DNA of 34,511 nucleotides from Syntrophobacter sp. SbD2. GTDB lineage: Bacteria; Desulfobacterota; Binatia; UBA9968. Shown here one piece after another: positions 7,734 to 16,322 of this stretch. How positions within the stretch are numbered: position 1 is the first letter of the stretch; every line of letters begins with the position of its first letter. Location: the NCBI GenBank assembly GCA_945889495.1, contig CAMDBU010000053.1, forward strand, positions 1 to 34,511. Direction: 5' to 3'. The translations under genes were made by a program, and so were the position numbers. A model generated the notes under the pieces. The model was not told the DNA's origin. It saw nothing but the letters and a program-made list of their open reading frames with translations, and searched no databases.

Positions 7734-9137
7734 TCAGTCGATCACCTTTGCGGTGATCATGTTGGTGGTGCCGGCTTGGTGCAGCGGTAGACCGGCGGTG
7801 ATCACCACCAGGTCACCGCGTTTGACGATGCCGGATTCGAGCGCTTTGCGCTGCAGCACTTGGACCATCTCGTCGGTGTTCTTGAAACCGCGGGTCGACT
7901 GCGGGTAGACGCCCCAAACCAAACAGAGCATTTTGACCGTCTGGGGATCCGGACTGATGGCGATGATCGGCTGGGTCGGCCGGTAGCGCGCGATCAAGCG
8001 CGCCGTGCTGCCGGACGTGGTCGGAATCAAAAACGCTTTGACATCGAGATCGCGGGCTAGTGAGATCGCGCCGACGCTGATCGCTTCGGGCACGGTTTTA
8101 GGCAGGCCCGCGAAGCGCTGGCGCGGTTCGAGGATGGTCTCGGTCTCTTCGGCCACCTGGGCCATGATCCGCACCGCTTCCAACGGATAGTCGCCGGCGG
8201 CGGTTTCTTCCGACAACATGAGCGCGTCGGTGCCGTCGAGAATCGCGTTGGCGATGTCGGCGACCTCGGCGCGGGTTGGCCGTGGGTTCCATACCATGGA
8301 GCGCAGCATCTGGGTGGCGGTGATCACCGGCTTGCCCAAGTGATTGGCTTCGCGGATCATGCGCTTTTGCATGGCCGGGATGCGCGCCTGGGCGATTTCC
8401 AATCCCAAATCACCACGCGCCACCATCAGGCCGTCGACGTTTTGCAAAATGCTGTCGAGGTTGTCCAAGGCTTTATGCTTTTCGATCTTGGCGATGAGCG
8501 GAATGTTGGCGCCCAACTTGTGCATCTCGCGGCGCGCGTAGGTGATATCCTGGCTATTGCGCACAAAGGACAGCGCCACCAAATCGACATTGTTCTCGAT
8601 GCCGAAGGCCAAATCCTTTTTGTCTTCCGCGGTGAGCGCGCGGATGTTGAGCGAGCTGCGCGGAAAGTGAATGCCTTTGTGCGAGCCCAGAATGCCGCCG
8701 ACGACGATGCGGCAGCGCACTTCCTGCTTGCTCACTTGCAGAGCTTCGAGCTCGATCTCGCCGTCGCCCAACAAGATCGGGTCGCCTTTTTTTACCGCGT
8801 GAGTCAGGCCGGGGAAGCTTACCGATACCGCGAGCTCGGTGCCGGTGACTTTGCGGGTGGTTAGCACCAGCCGGCCGCGGGTTTGCAAACGCACCCGGTC
8901 GCCGGCCATGGCGCCGATGCGGATCTTTGGACCGGGCAAGTCCTGCAAGATCGCCACCGGCATGCCGAGTTTGCGCTCGAGCTTGCGAATGGTGCGAATC
9001 ACCCGGCGGTGCGAGGCGTAGTCGCCATGGCTGAAGTTTAACCGTGCGACGTTCATGCCGGCGCGGATCAAACCTTCGATCATTTTCTCGGACGAACTGA
9101 CGGGGCCGATGGTGCAAACGATTTTGGTGCGGCGCAT
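7734..9137 (-). CDS. pyk: Pyruvate kinase
   Basis: This 467-aa cytoplasmic glycolytic enzyme transfers phosphate from phosphoenolpyruvate to ADP. The family motifs are in order: MNVARLNFSHG near the N-terminus, DLPGPKIRIG, the catalytic-lysine segment IAKIEKHKALDNLD, the metal-binding GLMVARGDLGLEI, and the ATQML and DGTDALMLSEETAAGDYP segments, followed by the C-terminal alpha/beta domain ending AGTTNMITAKVID. The ATG at 9137 (MRRTKIVCTIGP) matches the usual N-terminus of the family; an in-frame TTG three codons upstream is less likely. It stands alone between repeats and transporter genes and appears complete. No other glycolysis gene is adjacent. Confidence 0.97.
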   Translation of the reverse strand: MRRTKIVCTIGPVSSSEKMIEGLIRAGMNVARLNFSHGDYASHRRVIRTIRKLERKLGMPVAILQDLPGPKIRIGAMAGDRVRLQTRGRLVLTTRKVTGTELAVSVSFPGLTHAVKKGDPILLGDGEIELEALQVSKQEVRCRIVVGGILGSHKGIHFPRSSLNIRALTAEDKKDLAFGIENNVDLVALSFVRNSQDITYARREMHKLGANIPLIAKIEKHKALDNLDSILQNVDGLMVARGDLGLEIAQARIPAMQKRMIREANHLGKPVITATQMLRSMVWNPRPTRAEVADIANAILDGTDALMLSEETAAGDYPLEAVRIMAQVAEETETILEPRQRFAGLPKTVPEAISVGAISLARDLDVKAFLIPTTSGSTARLIARYRPTQPIIAISPDPQTVKMLCLVWGVYPQSTRGFKNTDEMVQVLQRKALESGIVKRGDLVVITAGLPLHQAGTTNMITAKVID

Positions 9138-9194
9138 TCCGAACAATTTACACTAGCTGGTGGGGGAATCAACGCGCGCGCGCAGCGCGGCGCC

Positions 9195-9276
9195 AGTTAT
9201 CAGTTGCTAGTGGTCAGTTGTCAGTTGGGAAAATTCCGAATCTTAACTGCCAACTGAGAACTGGCAACTGACAACT
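9195..9276. repeat. Inverted CAGTTG-rich intergenic repeat
   Basis: TCAGTTGTCAGTTGGG on one arm faces CAACTG...CAACTGACAACT on the other, forming a long imperfect hairpin between the pyruvate kinase start and the dppC stop. Such CAGTT(G/A)TCAGTT repeats are common dispersed intergenic elements. The hairpin could also act as a weak bidirectional transcription barrier, but there is no T-run. Confidence 0.75.
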
Positions 9277-9277
9277 A

Positions 9278-10183
9278 TTACAGTCCGCTGCCGGTTCGTT
9301 TTAGCCGTGGGTCGAGGATGTCGCGCAGGGCGTCGCCCAACAGGTTGATGCCGAGGACAGTGATAAAGATGCAGGCGCCGGGGAATAGCGGCAGCCACCA
9401 GGCGGTGCTGATATAAATGCGCGCGTCGGCGAGCATGGTGCCCCAGGTGGGAATATGCGGCGGCACGCCGACGCCCAAAAAGCTCAAGCTCGCCTCGGCG
9501 ATGATCGACGACGCCATGGCAAAGGTGCCGATGACCAGTGAGGTCTGGATCAGATTGGGGATGATATGGCGTAAAATAATTTTGCCGTGAGTCGATCCCA
9601 ACGACTGCGCCGCGGTGACAAAGTCGCGCGAGCGTAGCGACAGCGCCTGGCCGCGCACCACCCGGCAGTAGGGAATCCAACGCTGCGCCACCAGGGCGAG
9701 GATCAAATTAAATAACCCCTGGCCCAAAAACGCCATGATCGTGATGCCGAGTAAGAGCGGCGGAAAGGCCCAGATGACCTCGACCAATTTTTGAATCAGA
9801 AAATCGGCCTTGCCGCCGAAGTATCCCGACACCGCGCCGAGCGTTATGCCGATCAGTCCCGAGACGAACACCACCGCGAAGGCGACCAGGAGCGACACCC
9901 GCGTGCCATGGATCACCCGGCTGAAAATATCCCGGCCCAAGTTGTCGGTGCCGAGCACATGGACGGCGCCGATGCCCTGGGGCGGTTTCATCATGGCGGT
10001 GAGTTGCTGTTTGTTGGGATCATGGGGTGCCAGGTAGGGGCCGAAGACGCCGACCAAGACAAACGTCAAGACGATCAGCCCGCCGGTGAACGCCTTGGCG
10101 TGGAGCCGCGGCAGTAGACGAGCCAAGGCGCCGGGCGCTTTTTCAGTAGCGGATTCGAGGGTCAACGACTGCATAAAGTCCAT
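9278..10183 (-). CDS. dppC: Peptide/nickel-type ABC transporter permease, DppC-like
   Basis: This 301-aa inner-membrane permease belongs to the DppC/OppC group. It has a hydrophobic segment near residues 35-55 (LIVLTFVLVGVFG), the conserved HPLGTD-like motif in the form VHVLGTDNLGRDIFSRVIHGTRVSL, and the cytoplasmic EAA loop (AAQSLGSTHGKIILRHIIPNL) that docks the ATPase. The typical C-terminus NLLGDALRDILDPRL is intact. The start at 10183 overlaps the end of dppB by about 40 nt (32 nt if the Met at 10174 is used), so the two are translationally coupled. No DppD/DppF ATPase follows: the next gene is pyruvate kinase. The transporter must borrow ATPases from elsewhere or be incomplete here. Confidence 0.92.
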   Translation of the reverse strand: MDFMQSLTLESATEKAPGALARLLPRLHAKAFTGGLIVLTFVLVGVFGPYLAPHDPNKQQLTAMMKPPQGIGAVHVLGTDNLGRDIFSRVIHGTRVSLLVAFAVVFVSGLIGITLGAVSGYFGGKADFLIQKLVEVIWAFPPLLLGITIMAFLGQGLFNLILALVAQRWIPYCRVVRGQALSLRSRDFVTAAQSLGSTHGKIILRHIIPNLIQTSLVIGTFAMASSIIAEASLSFLGVGVPPHIPTWGTMLADARIYISTAWWLPLFPGACIFITVLGINLLGDALRDILDPRLKRTGSGL

Positions 10184-11144
10184 CGATAATTAAATTAATG
10201 CCGACAAACGCCGTGGTGTAGGTGAGCACCAGGCCGGTGACCAGCGGATAATCGCGGGCGTTGAGCGCGGTGATTAGTAAACTGCCGCCGCCGGGCCAGG
10301 CGAACACGGTTTCGACGATGATCGAGCCGCTCAGCAAGGTGCCCAACTCCAAGCCGACCACGGTGATCACCGGGATCAAGGCGTTGCTGCTGACATGGCG
10401 CCAGACGACTTTCTTTTCGCGCAACCCTTTGGCGCGCGCAGTGCGCACATAGTCTTCGTTCATCACTTCCAGGATCGACGAGCGGGTGACGCGCATGAGG
10501 ATGCCGAGCATGTTCACACCCAATGCCAGAGCCGGCAAAAATAAATGGCTGAGCGCGTCCCACACCGCGCGCCAGTTTTTCTGCATGACGCTGTCGAGAA
10601 TATAAAAGCCGGTCTGTTCCGGCCCGGCGATGCCGTAGGTGCTGCGGCCGGAAGTCGGCAGAATGTTGAGCACGCCGGCGAGCAAGAGGATCAACATGAT
10701 CGCCAGCCAGAAGCTCGGCATGCTGATGCCGAACAGGCCGCAGGTGGTGCCGAGGTTGTCGATCCACGAGTTGGGCCGAGCGCCGGCCCAAACGCCCAAC
10801 GGGATCGCCAGCACCGTGGCGATGACGATGGCGAAGAACGCCAGTTCGATGGTCGCCGGTAGCCGGGAGCGAATCACGCTGGTGACCGGCTCGGCGTATT
10901 TGAAAGACTTGCCGAAATCGCCGGCCGCCACCGTGGTTAAAAATTTCCAATACTGAACGTAGAGCGGTTGATCCAAGCCCCAGCGCGCTTTTGCCTTGGC
11001 AATCTCGGCCGCGTTGGTCTCCTCGCCGAGCAGCATCAGCGTCGGGTCGCCGGGGGCGGCGTGGATCAGCAGGAAGACCAATAAGCTGATCAGCACCAGC
11101 ACTGGGACGGTGCCGGCGAGGCGGCGCAGGAGATAACCGGTCAT
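10143..11144 (-). CDS. dppB: Peptide/nickel-type ABC transporter permease, DppB-like
   Basis: This 333-aa inner-membrane permease of the DppB/OppB group starts MTGYLLRRLAGTVPVLVLISLLVFLL, the typical first transmembrane helix, followed by the family motif PGDP. It has the EAA-type coupling loop (RTARAKGLREKKVVWRHVSSNALIPV) and the usual C-terminus NLIIDGLYAVVDPRIRY. I chose ATG 11144 over an upstream in-frame ATG because the family begins here; the ribosome-binding site is weak. It overlaps dppC and lies on the same strand as the alpha/beta hydrolase and the family-5 binding protein upstream, together forming a probable transporter cluster. Confidence 0.93.
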   Translation of the reverse strand: MTGYLLRRLAGTVPVLVLISLLVFLLIHAAPGDPTLMLLGEETNAAEIAKAKARWGLDQPLYVQYWKFLTTVAAGDFGKSFKYAEPVTSVIRSRLPATIELAFFAIVIATVLAIPLGVWAGARPNSWIDNLGTTCGLFGISMPSFWLAIMLILLLAGVLNILPTSGRSTYGIAGPEQTGFYILDSVMQKNWRAVWDALSHLFLPALALGVNMLGILMRVTRSSILEVMNEDYVRTARAKGLREKKVVWRHVSSNALIPVITVVGLELGTLLSGSIIVETVFAWPGGGSLLITALNARDYPLVTGLVLTYTTAFVGINLIIDGLYAVVDPRIRY

Positions 11145-11181
11145 GTTGGAATGACCCAGCGCGGCGAAGCCGCAACCGACA

Positions 11182-11312
11182 TTCGGAAATGGCTCTCGCC
11201 AAGACGCCAAGACGCCAAGTTCGGAAAAGAACGGCTCAAACAACGACCCATCATTTTCATTCCTATATTCCGACCTTTGCGATCTTGGCGTCTTTGCGAG
11301 AGATATTCCGAA
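11182..11312. repeat. Inverted GACGCCAAGA intergenic repeat pair
   Basis: Two 45-nt arms (11182-11226 and 11268-11312) are imperfect reverse complements, sharing TTCGGAA at the ends and CTCTCGC(C/A)AAGACGCCAAGA inside. It fills most of the 203-nt gap between dppB and the hydrolase gene and belongs to a widespread class of 'AAGACGCCAAG' dispersed repeats. Nothing else was seen in this gap. Confidence 0.8.
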
Positions 11313-11347
11313 ACTCGGTAGTCCATGGTGATTCGCAGCAGTGCGCG

Positions 11348-12223
11348 CTAAGCCACCCGCTGGATAAAGCTTCTCAGCATTTCGTTGAACTCAGCCGGGT
11401 GCTCGCGGTAGGAGAAATGGCCGGCACGGTTGTAAATATACATGCGCGAGTCCGGCGTGTTGCGGGTGATCAAGTCGAACAGCGCGTAGCCCTGATCGAT
11501 GGTCGCGGTGGGATCTTGATAGGACCAGGCGAGCAGCGTCGGCTTACCCAGGCCACGGTCGCGAATGATCCCGAGTGTTTCGTCCTTCTGCCGCGCTAAG
11601 TGCGGCAGAAAGCGGGTGGTGCGCAGGCCGACATCTTCCATTTTGCGCACCGCTTCCTGATATTTCGCGGTGGCGGCGACGCGCATCATCACGTCCAACC
11701 ATTCCTCAGTGATATGCTCATGGCCATAAGAGTACCGTTGGACGATCCAGCGCTGGCTTTCGCGGCTTAGCCGCGGCTGGGGCGGATTGGCCATGACGGT
11801 TTCGTTCTTGCTGATGCCCGGCGCCAAAGTGTTGGTGTCGACCAGGATGCAAGTGGTGAAAAGTTCGGGATGCTCGATGACCAGTCGCCCGACCAGATAG
11901 GCGCCGCGCGAATGGCCCACGGGATGGACATCGCGCAGGCCGAGAGTTTTCATAAAATGATAGGCGTGCTGCACCACGGCGGCCATGGTGTAGTCTTCAT
12001 CTTTTTTCGGATTGTCGGTGAAACCCTGGCCGATCTTGTCGACGGCGACGACGTGAAACCACTGCGCCAACTGGTCGAAGTTCAAACTCCAATCTTCGGC
12101 GCAATCGGCGGCGTCATGGGAACCGAAGTGGCCGCCGTGGAACAACACGACATTGGGCCCGCTGCCGGCTTCGAAGTAGCGGGTGCGGATGCCGTCGACG
12201 TCAACGAATTTTTCCCCTTGCAT
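11348..12223 (-). CDS. Alpha/beta hydrolase (MhpC/BphD-like)
   Basis: This 291-aa cytoplasmic alpha/beta-fold hydrolase resembles meta-cleavage-product hydrolases and related esterases. The oxyanion-hole region is LFHGGHFGS (28-35). The nucleophile S105 lies in GHSRG, the acid is likely D237 (WSYQDPT) and the general base H269 (RAGHFSY), so the triad is complete. GGAGG lies about 6 nt before the ATG at 12223. It sits between a family-5 binding protein (67 nt upstream) and dppB on the same strand, so it may act on the imported compound. The substrate is unknown. Confidence 0.88.
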   Translation of the reverse strand: MQGEKFVDVDGIRTRYFEAGSGPNVVLFHGGHFGSHDAADCAEDWSLNFDQLAQWFHVVAVDKIGQGFTDNPKKDEDYTMAAVVQHAYHFMKTLGLRDVHPVGHSRGAYLVGRLVIEHPELFTTCILVDTNTLAPGISKNETVMANPPQPRLSRESQRWIVQRYSYGHEHITEEWLDVMMRVAATAKYQEAVRKMEDVGLRTTRFLPHLARQKDETLGIIRDRGLGKPTLLAWSYQDPTATIDQGYALFDLITRNTPDSRMYIYNRAGHFSYREHPAEFNEMLRSFIQRVA

Positions 12224-12290
12224 ATGGCCTCCGGATCGATGGGATATTCTAGATTACAGATTCCAAATTCCTGAGTCGGTACGCTCGTGA

Positions 12291-13820
12291 CTATTTCTTC
12301 ACCGCCATATCGATGGCGTAGATGCGCGAGTCGGGCAACGGTTTGTAATCGACCCGGTTATGCAAACCCCAAAGCAGTTTGTGGCGCCACATGAAGCAGG
12401 CGGGCGCGTCTTCGGTGATCAGGCTCATGGCCTGGGACAAATATTGCCGCCGTTTCTTCGGGTCGAATTCCTGTTGCTCTTTGTCGAGTAGCTCGTCGAC
12501 TTTGGCATTGGAATAACCGATGCGCGGGGTTTCGCCGGTGTGGAAGTATTGGTGCAGCGCGGCGCTCGGATCTTGGATCGAGCCGCGGCCCATGTAGTAG
12601 AAAGGCACCGTGCCTTTCTGCACATTGGCCCACATCGTCGCCCATTCGGGAGTGGCCAGTTTGGCGCGGATGCCGGCGGCGTTGAGCATCGGGATCATCG
12701 CTTCGCTGAGCTGCTTGTCGAGCGTGTATCGGCCCACCGGAGCTTGCAGCTCGGCATCGATGCCGTTGGGGAAACCGGCCTGGGCCAGGAGCTTCTTGGC
12801 TTTCTCCGGATCGTAGCTGAGCTTGGGCTTCAGTGCCGGATCGTAGCCGTATTGCCCCGGCCCCAACGGGCCGTCTAGGCGGCTGGCAAAACTTTCCAAC
12901 AGGGTGGCGATGATCTGGTCGCGGTTGATCGCGTGGCACACCGCCTGGCGCACTTCTTTTTTGTCGAAGGGCGGTTTGGGCTGCATGGCCAGGAACATGA
13001 TCTCGACGGAATCCACCGGCAGGATGCGCAGACTCTTGTTGGTCTCGACGCGGCCGCGCATATGCGGCGGCACGAACTGGCCGATTTGAATCTCGTCATT
13101 CAAGAGCGCGGTTACCCGCTGTTCCGGTTCGCGCATGATGCGGTAGACCACTTCGTCGGGGGCGCGCGGATTGCGTTTGGCTTCGGGGTGATTGGGATTT
13201 TTCGCCAGGACTAAACGCTGGCCGGGGATCAATTCTTTTAGCCGGTAGGGGCCGGCGCCGATCATATGTTCCTTGTCGGCGACATCGCGGCCATGTTTGT
13301 CGAACATCGCCTTGCTGGTGATGATCAAACGGTCGCAGAAAAACGACAGCAGCGGCGCCGTCGGTTTGTCGGTGGTGACTTTGACCGTGAGCTTGTCGAT
13401 GGCTTCGGCGTTGACCACCGAGGGCGCCACCGAGGCTTTCTGTTTGGACTGCGGGTCCTTGATCACCCGGTTCATGATTGAATGGACCACATCGTCGGCG
13501 GTCACCGGCGAGCCGTCGTTGAATTTGTAATTTTTATTCAAGGAAAAAATCCACGTGGTGGGATTTTCCACTTTCCATTTTTCGGCGAGCCGCCCTTCGA
13601 AGTCGCCCTTAGCGTAACTGTAGGTGCAGAAGGGGCCGGTGATCTCGCTCCAGATGCCGTACATGAGCGAGACGCTGTCGCCGTAGGGGTTATGGGTGTC
13701 GATGGTTTCGGTGACGCCGACGGTGATGCGGCTCTGGGCGTTGGCGAAGTTCAGGCTGGTCAGATTTAACGCTAATGCCAAATAAATAATCAGCGCCAAT
13801 TTTGTCTTCAAGGTAAGCAT
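12291..13820 (-). CDS. Peptide-type ABC transporter substrate-binding protein (family 5)
   Basis: This 509-aa periplasmic binding protein of the DppA/OppA family has a Sec signal peptide (hydrophobic residues 9-24, cleavage after FANA near residue 28). The mature protein keeps the family pattern: DTHNPYG, LAEKWKVENPTTWIFSLN, FNDGSPVTADDVVHS, and a C-terminal segment with PKKRRQYLSQAMSLITEDAPACFMW. The start at 13820 is fixed by GGGAGG 5 nt upstream. It heads the run hydrolase-dppB-dppC on the same strand, so it is likely the ligand receptor for those permeases. The ligand could be a peptide or another organic compound. It is a paralogue of the Tat-type binding protein at 28297-29829. Confidence 0.93.
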   Translation of the reverse strand: MLTLKTKLALIIYLALALNLTSLNFANAQSRITVGVTETIDTHNPYGDSVSLMYGIWSEITGPFCTYSYAKGDFEGRLAEKWKVENPTTWIFSLNKNYKFNDGSPVTADDVVHSIMNRVIKDPQSKQKASVAPSVVNAEAIDKLTVKVTTDKPTAPLLSFFCDRLIITSKAMFDKHGRDVADKEHMIGAGPYRLKELIPGQRLVLAKNPNHPEAKRNPRAPDEVVYRIMREPEQRVTALLNDEIQIGQFVPPHMRGRVETNKSLRILPVDSVEIMFLAMQPKPPFDKKEVRQAVCHAINRDQIIATLLESFASRLDGPLGPGQYGYDPALKPKLSYDPEKAKKLLAQAGFPNGIDAELQAPVGRYTLDKQLSEAMIPMLNAAGIRAKLATPEWATMWANVQKGTVPFYYMGRGSIQDPSAALHQYFHTGETPRIGYSNAKVDELLDKEQQEFDPKKRRQYLSQAMSLITEDAPACFMWRHKLLWGLHNRVDYKPLPDSRIYAIDMAVKK

Positions 13821-13867
13821 GAGGACCTCCCGAAAAATAATTCCGTAACGGTGATGCGCTGCGGAAT

Positions 13868-13895
13868 CATTTACAGCTCCAGTGATTGTTGTCAA
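13868..13895 (-). promoter_or_regulatory. Candidate sigma-70-like promoter for the binding-protein gene
   Basis: On the minus strand a perfect TTGACA (13890-13895) is followed after 16 nt by TAAATG (13868-13873), 48 nt upstream of the ATG at 13820. The -35 box is good and the -10 box poor. It lies in the 146-nt divergent gap with the TctC-like gene. Confidence 0.3.
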
Positions 13896-13966
13896 GGTGA
13901 AATCCGTAGCTATCGGCCTTTGCGTAGCGGGACTTTTTCGTTTGACAGCGCACTGGCTGGATACTA

Positions 13967-15034
13967 GTGATGGGCCAAGTTATGCAGCGCTATTTTCATC
14001 GCTCGGTTTGGTTGTTCGCCATCGCCTTCTTGAGTTCACAGGCCGGCGTGGCGTCGGCGCAGGCGCCTTTCTACCAAGGCAAGACGATCAAGTTGATTGT
14101 CGGCACATCGGCCGGCGATCTGTACGATCAATGGGCGCGTGTGTTGACGCCGGCGCTGGCGAAGAACCTGCCGGGAAATCCCGACGCCTTGGTGCAGAAC
14201 ATGCCCGGCGCCGGCCATAGAGTTGCGGCCAATTATTTATTCACCATCGCCAAGCCCGACGGCTTGACCCTGGCGGCGACGATCTTGCCGTCGCTTTACT
14301 TCGATCAACTGGTGGGCCGCAAGGAAGTGCAGTTCGATTGGTCACGCTTTTCGTGGATCGGCTCGCCGGTGCAGGAGGAACATGTCTTTTTCGTCCGCAC
14401 CGACACGCCGTACAAAACCCTCGACGACATCAAACGCGCCGCCGAGCCGCCCAAGTGCGGCGCCACCGGTCTCGGTTCCACCGGCTATTACTTGCCGCGT
14501 TTATTCGAAGAGGCTTTGGGGTTGAAGTTCAACATCGTCACCGGCTATCCCGGCGGCGCCGAACTCAACCTCGCCATCGAGCGCGGCGAGCTGCAATGCC
14601 GGGCGTTCACGATTACCGCCTATGTCGCCGATCGCGAGCCGTTCAACTCCTGGCGCAAAAGCGGCACGATCCGCGCGCTGATCCAGACCTCATCGCAGCG
14701 CGACCCGCGCTTGGCCGACGTGCCGACGATTTATGAGCTGATGGACAAGGAGAAGACGCCGGCGGCGCTGCGCCGCGTCGCTGAAGTGATTCTCGCGCCC
14801 GGCGCCTTTGGCCGGCCGATGATCGGTCCGCCCGGGTTGCCGGCGGACCGCGTCAAGCAGTTGCGCGAGGCGTACCTCAGGGCGTTGAAGGATCCGGCGA
14901 TTATCGCCTACGCGAAAAAACTCGATTGGCACCTCGAAGCCAAGAGCGGCGACGAGCTCCAAGGCCATTCCAAGAAAGTTATCGACCAGCCCAGCGATGT
15001 GATTGTGCGGATGAAGAAGATTCTCGGCGATTGA
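13967..15034 (+). CDS. Bug/TctC-family tricarboxylate-type substrate-binding receptor
   Basis: This is a periplasmic receptor of about 350 aa from the Bug family, the binding protein of tripartite tricarboxylate transporters. After a signal peptide (hydrophobic WLFAIAFLSS, cleavage near ASAQA), the mature part begins with FYQGKTIKLIVGTSAGDLYDQWAR, the usual first strand and ligand loop. NMPGAGHRVAANYLF and PPGLPADRVKQLREAY are further family signatures. The start is uncertain: GTG 13967, ATG 13970 and ATG 13982 are all in frame and none has a clear ribosome-binding site. No TctA or TctB membrane genes are nearby, as is common for these orphan receptors. It is followed 17 nt later by an amidohydrolase, so the two probably form an operon and may handle a related organic acid. 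Confidence 0.88.
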   Translation: MMGQVMQRYFHRSVWLFAIAFLSSQAGVASAQAPFYQGKTIKLIVGTSAGDLYDQWARVLTPALAKNLPGNPDALVQNMPGAGHRVAANYLFTIAKPDGLTLAATILPSLYFDQLVGRKEVQFDWSRFSWIGSPVQEEHVFFVRTDTPYKTLDDIKRAAEPPKCGATGLGSTGYYLPRLFEEALGLKFNIVTGYPGGAELNLAIERGELQCRAFTITAYVADREPFNSWRKSGTIRALIQTSSQRDPRLADVPTIYELMDKEKTPAALRRVAEVILAPGAFGRPMIGPPGLPADRVKQLREAYLRALKDPAIIAYAKKLDWHLEAKSGDELQGHSKKVIDQPSDVIVRMKKILGD

Positions 15035-15051
15035 AACAAAGGAGTAACGCC

Positions 15052-16203
15052 ATGGCGCGCGACGGCTACAAGATCCTCGACAGCGATATGCATGTGTTCG
15101 AACCCTATGACCTCTACGAGAAATACATGGACCCTAAATGGGGCGAGCGCATTCCGCGCGGCAAGCCGCGCACCAAGCATGGGCAGATCAAATTCACTTA
15201 CTCCGATGGCCGGCCGCTGCGGCCGTCGGGCACCCAGGCGTTGGCCGCGACGACGCCGAAACCCAACAGCGGCGAAAGCTCGCCGGGCGAATCGCAAGTC
15301 GCGCATCGTTACGCCAAGCCCTTAGCGCGCGGTTACGATGCTGTCTCGCAGTTGGCGGCGATGGACGACGAGGGCTTGGACGTCGCGGTGTTGTTCCGCA
15401 CCTTCCCGCTGCATTGCGATGACAGTCTGGAACCCGAGTACGCCAACGCGCTGTGCCGGGCGTGGAACGATTGGATGGCGGATTTCTGTAAAGCCGATGC
15501 CAAGCGGCTACGGCCGTCGGCGCTGATCACGCTGCACGATGTCGACCTGGCGGTGGACGAGACCCGGCGGGCGATTACCGATCTGGGCGCCATCGGTTTA
15601 TGTCTCGTGCCCGAGCCGAGCAACGGCAAACATATTCATGACCGCTACTACGATCCGGTGTGGCGCGAAGCGGAAAAGTTGGGCGTGCCGGTGTGTTTCC
15701 ATCCGGCGGCGAGCCCCAATCAAGACCAGGCGGTGCACCGCTTCCGCGGCCAGTCCAACGAGGCGGTGCTGATCAACGCCTTTCGTAATCCCATCGAGCT
15801 CATGTTCGCCGTCGGCAGCTTCTGCGCCGGCGGCGTGCTCGAAAGATTTCCCAAGCTGCGCGTGGCGTTTCTCGAAGGCAACTGTAGCTGGTTACCCTGG
15901 GCGCTGTACCGCTTGGATGAGCGCTGGGAGATGCGCAAGGATTACTGCAACGAGTCCATGAGCATGAAGCCGAGCGATTATTTCCTGCGCCAATGTTTCA
16001 TCTCGGTGGACGTCGAAGAGGATTTGCTCGGCGACGTGGTGAAGAGAATCGGCGCCGACAACCTGGTGATCTCGACGGATTATCCCCACGCCGACTCGCA
16101 CTGGCCCGACGCCGTCAACCATTTCATGGCGATGGAAATGCCCAGCGGCGCGCGCAAGAAAATCCTCTGGGACAACTGCGCGCGGTTGTACGGCGTGGAT
16201 TAG
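15052..16203 (+). CDS. Amidohydrolase family 2 protein (decarboxylase/hydrolase-like)
   Basis: This 383-aa TIM-barrel metal enzyme belongs to the amidohydrolase-2 group (ACMSD/gamma-resorcylate decarboxylase relatives). The N-terminal metal motif is DSDMHVFEP (D12, H14), a strand-end His lies in VCFHPAASP, and the final Asp lies in ISTDYPHADSHWP. The C-terminus KKILWDNCARLYGV is the standard family ending. AAAGGAG precedes the ATG at 15052, which fixes the start. The gene follows the Bug receptor closely on the same strand. Its reaction could be decarboxylation or hydrolysis of an aromatic or cyclic acid; the sequence does not decide. Confidence 0.9.
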   Translation: MARDGYKILDSDMHVFEPYDLYEKYMDPKWGERIPRGKPRTKHGQIKFTYSDGRPLRPSGTQALAATTPKPNSGESSPGESQVAHRYAKPLARGYDAVSQLAAMDDEGLDVAVLFRTFPLHCDDSLEPEYANALCRAWNDWMADFCKADAKRLRPSALITLHDVDLAVDETRRAITDLGAIGLCLVPEPSNGKHIHDRYYDPVWREAEKLGVPVCFHPAASPNQDQAVHRFRGQSNEAVLINAFRNPIELMFAVGSFCAGGVLERFPKLRVAFLEGNCSWLPWALYRLDERWEMRKDYCNESMSMKPSDYFLRQCFISVDVEEDLLGDVVKRIGADNLVISTDYPHADSHWPDAVNHFMAMEMPSGARKKILWDNCARLYGVD

Positions 16204-16212
16204 CGAATAAAT

Positions 16213-16296
16213 TTAACCACAAAGAGCACAAAGGTCACAAAGTTAAGACTAGGAAATTAAATTTTGCTATGTGAACTTTGTGCTCTTTGTGGTTAA
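16213..16296. repeat. Inverted repeat with perfect 21-bp arms (ACCACAAAGAGCACAAAG type)
   Basis: Arm 16213-16233 and arm 16276-16296 are exact reverse complements of 21 bp, separated by 42 nt that also contain a shorter complementary pair (CACAAAGTT / AACTTTGTG). It lies between the amidohydrolase and oxidoreductase genes. It is one of the widespread 'cacaaag' dispersed intergenic repeats. Confidence 0.88.
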
Positions 16297-16322
16297 CAAA
16301 TCCGCGAAGGAGACACTACATC

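Noticed and set aside
13942-13965. TTGACA ... GATACT as a promoter for the Bug receptor
   Set aside because: The spacing is only 12 nt, far from the 16-18 nt needed for a sigma-70 promoter.
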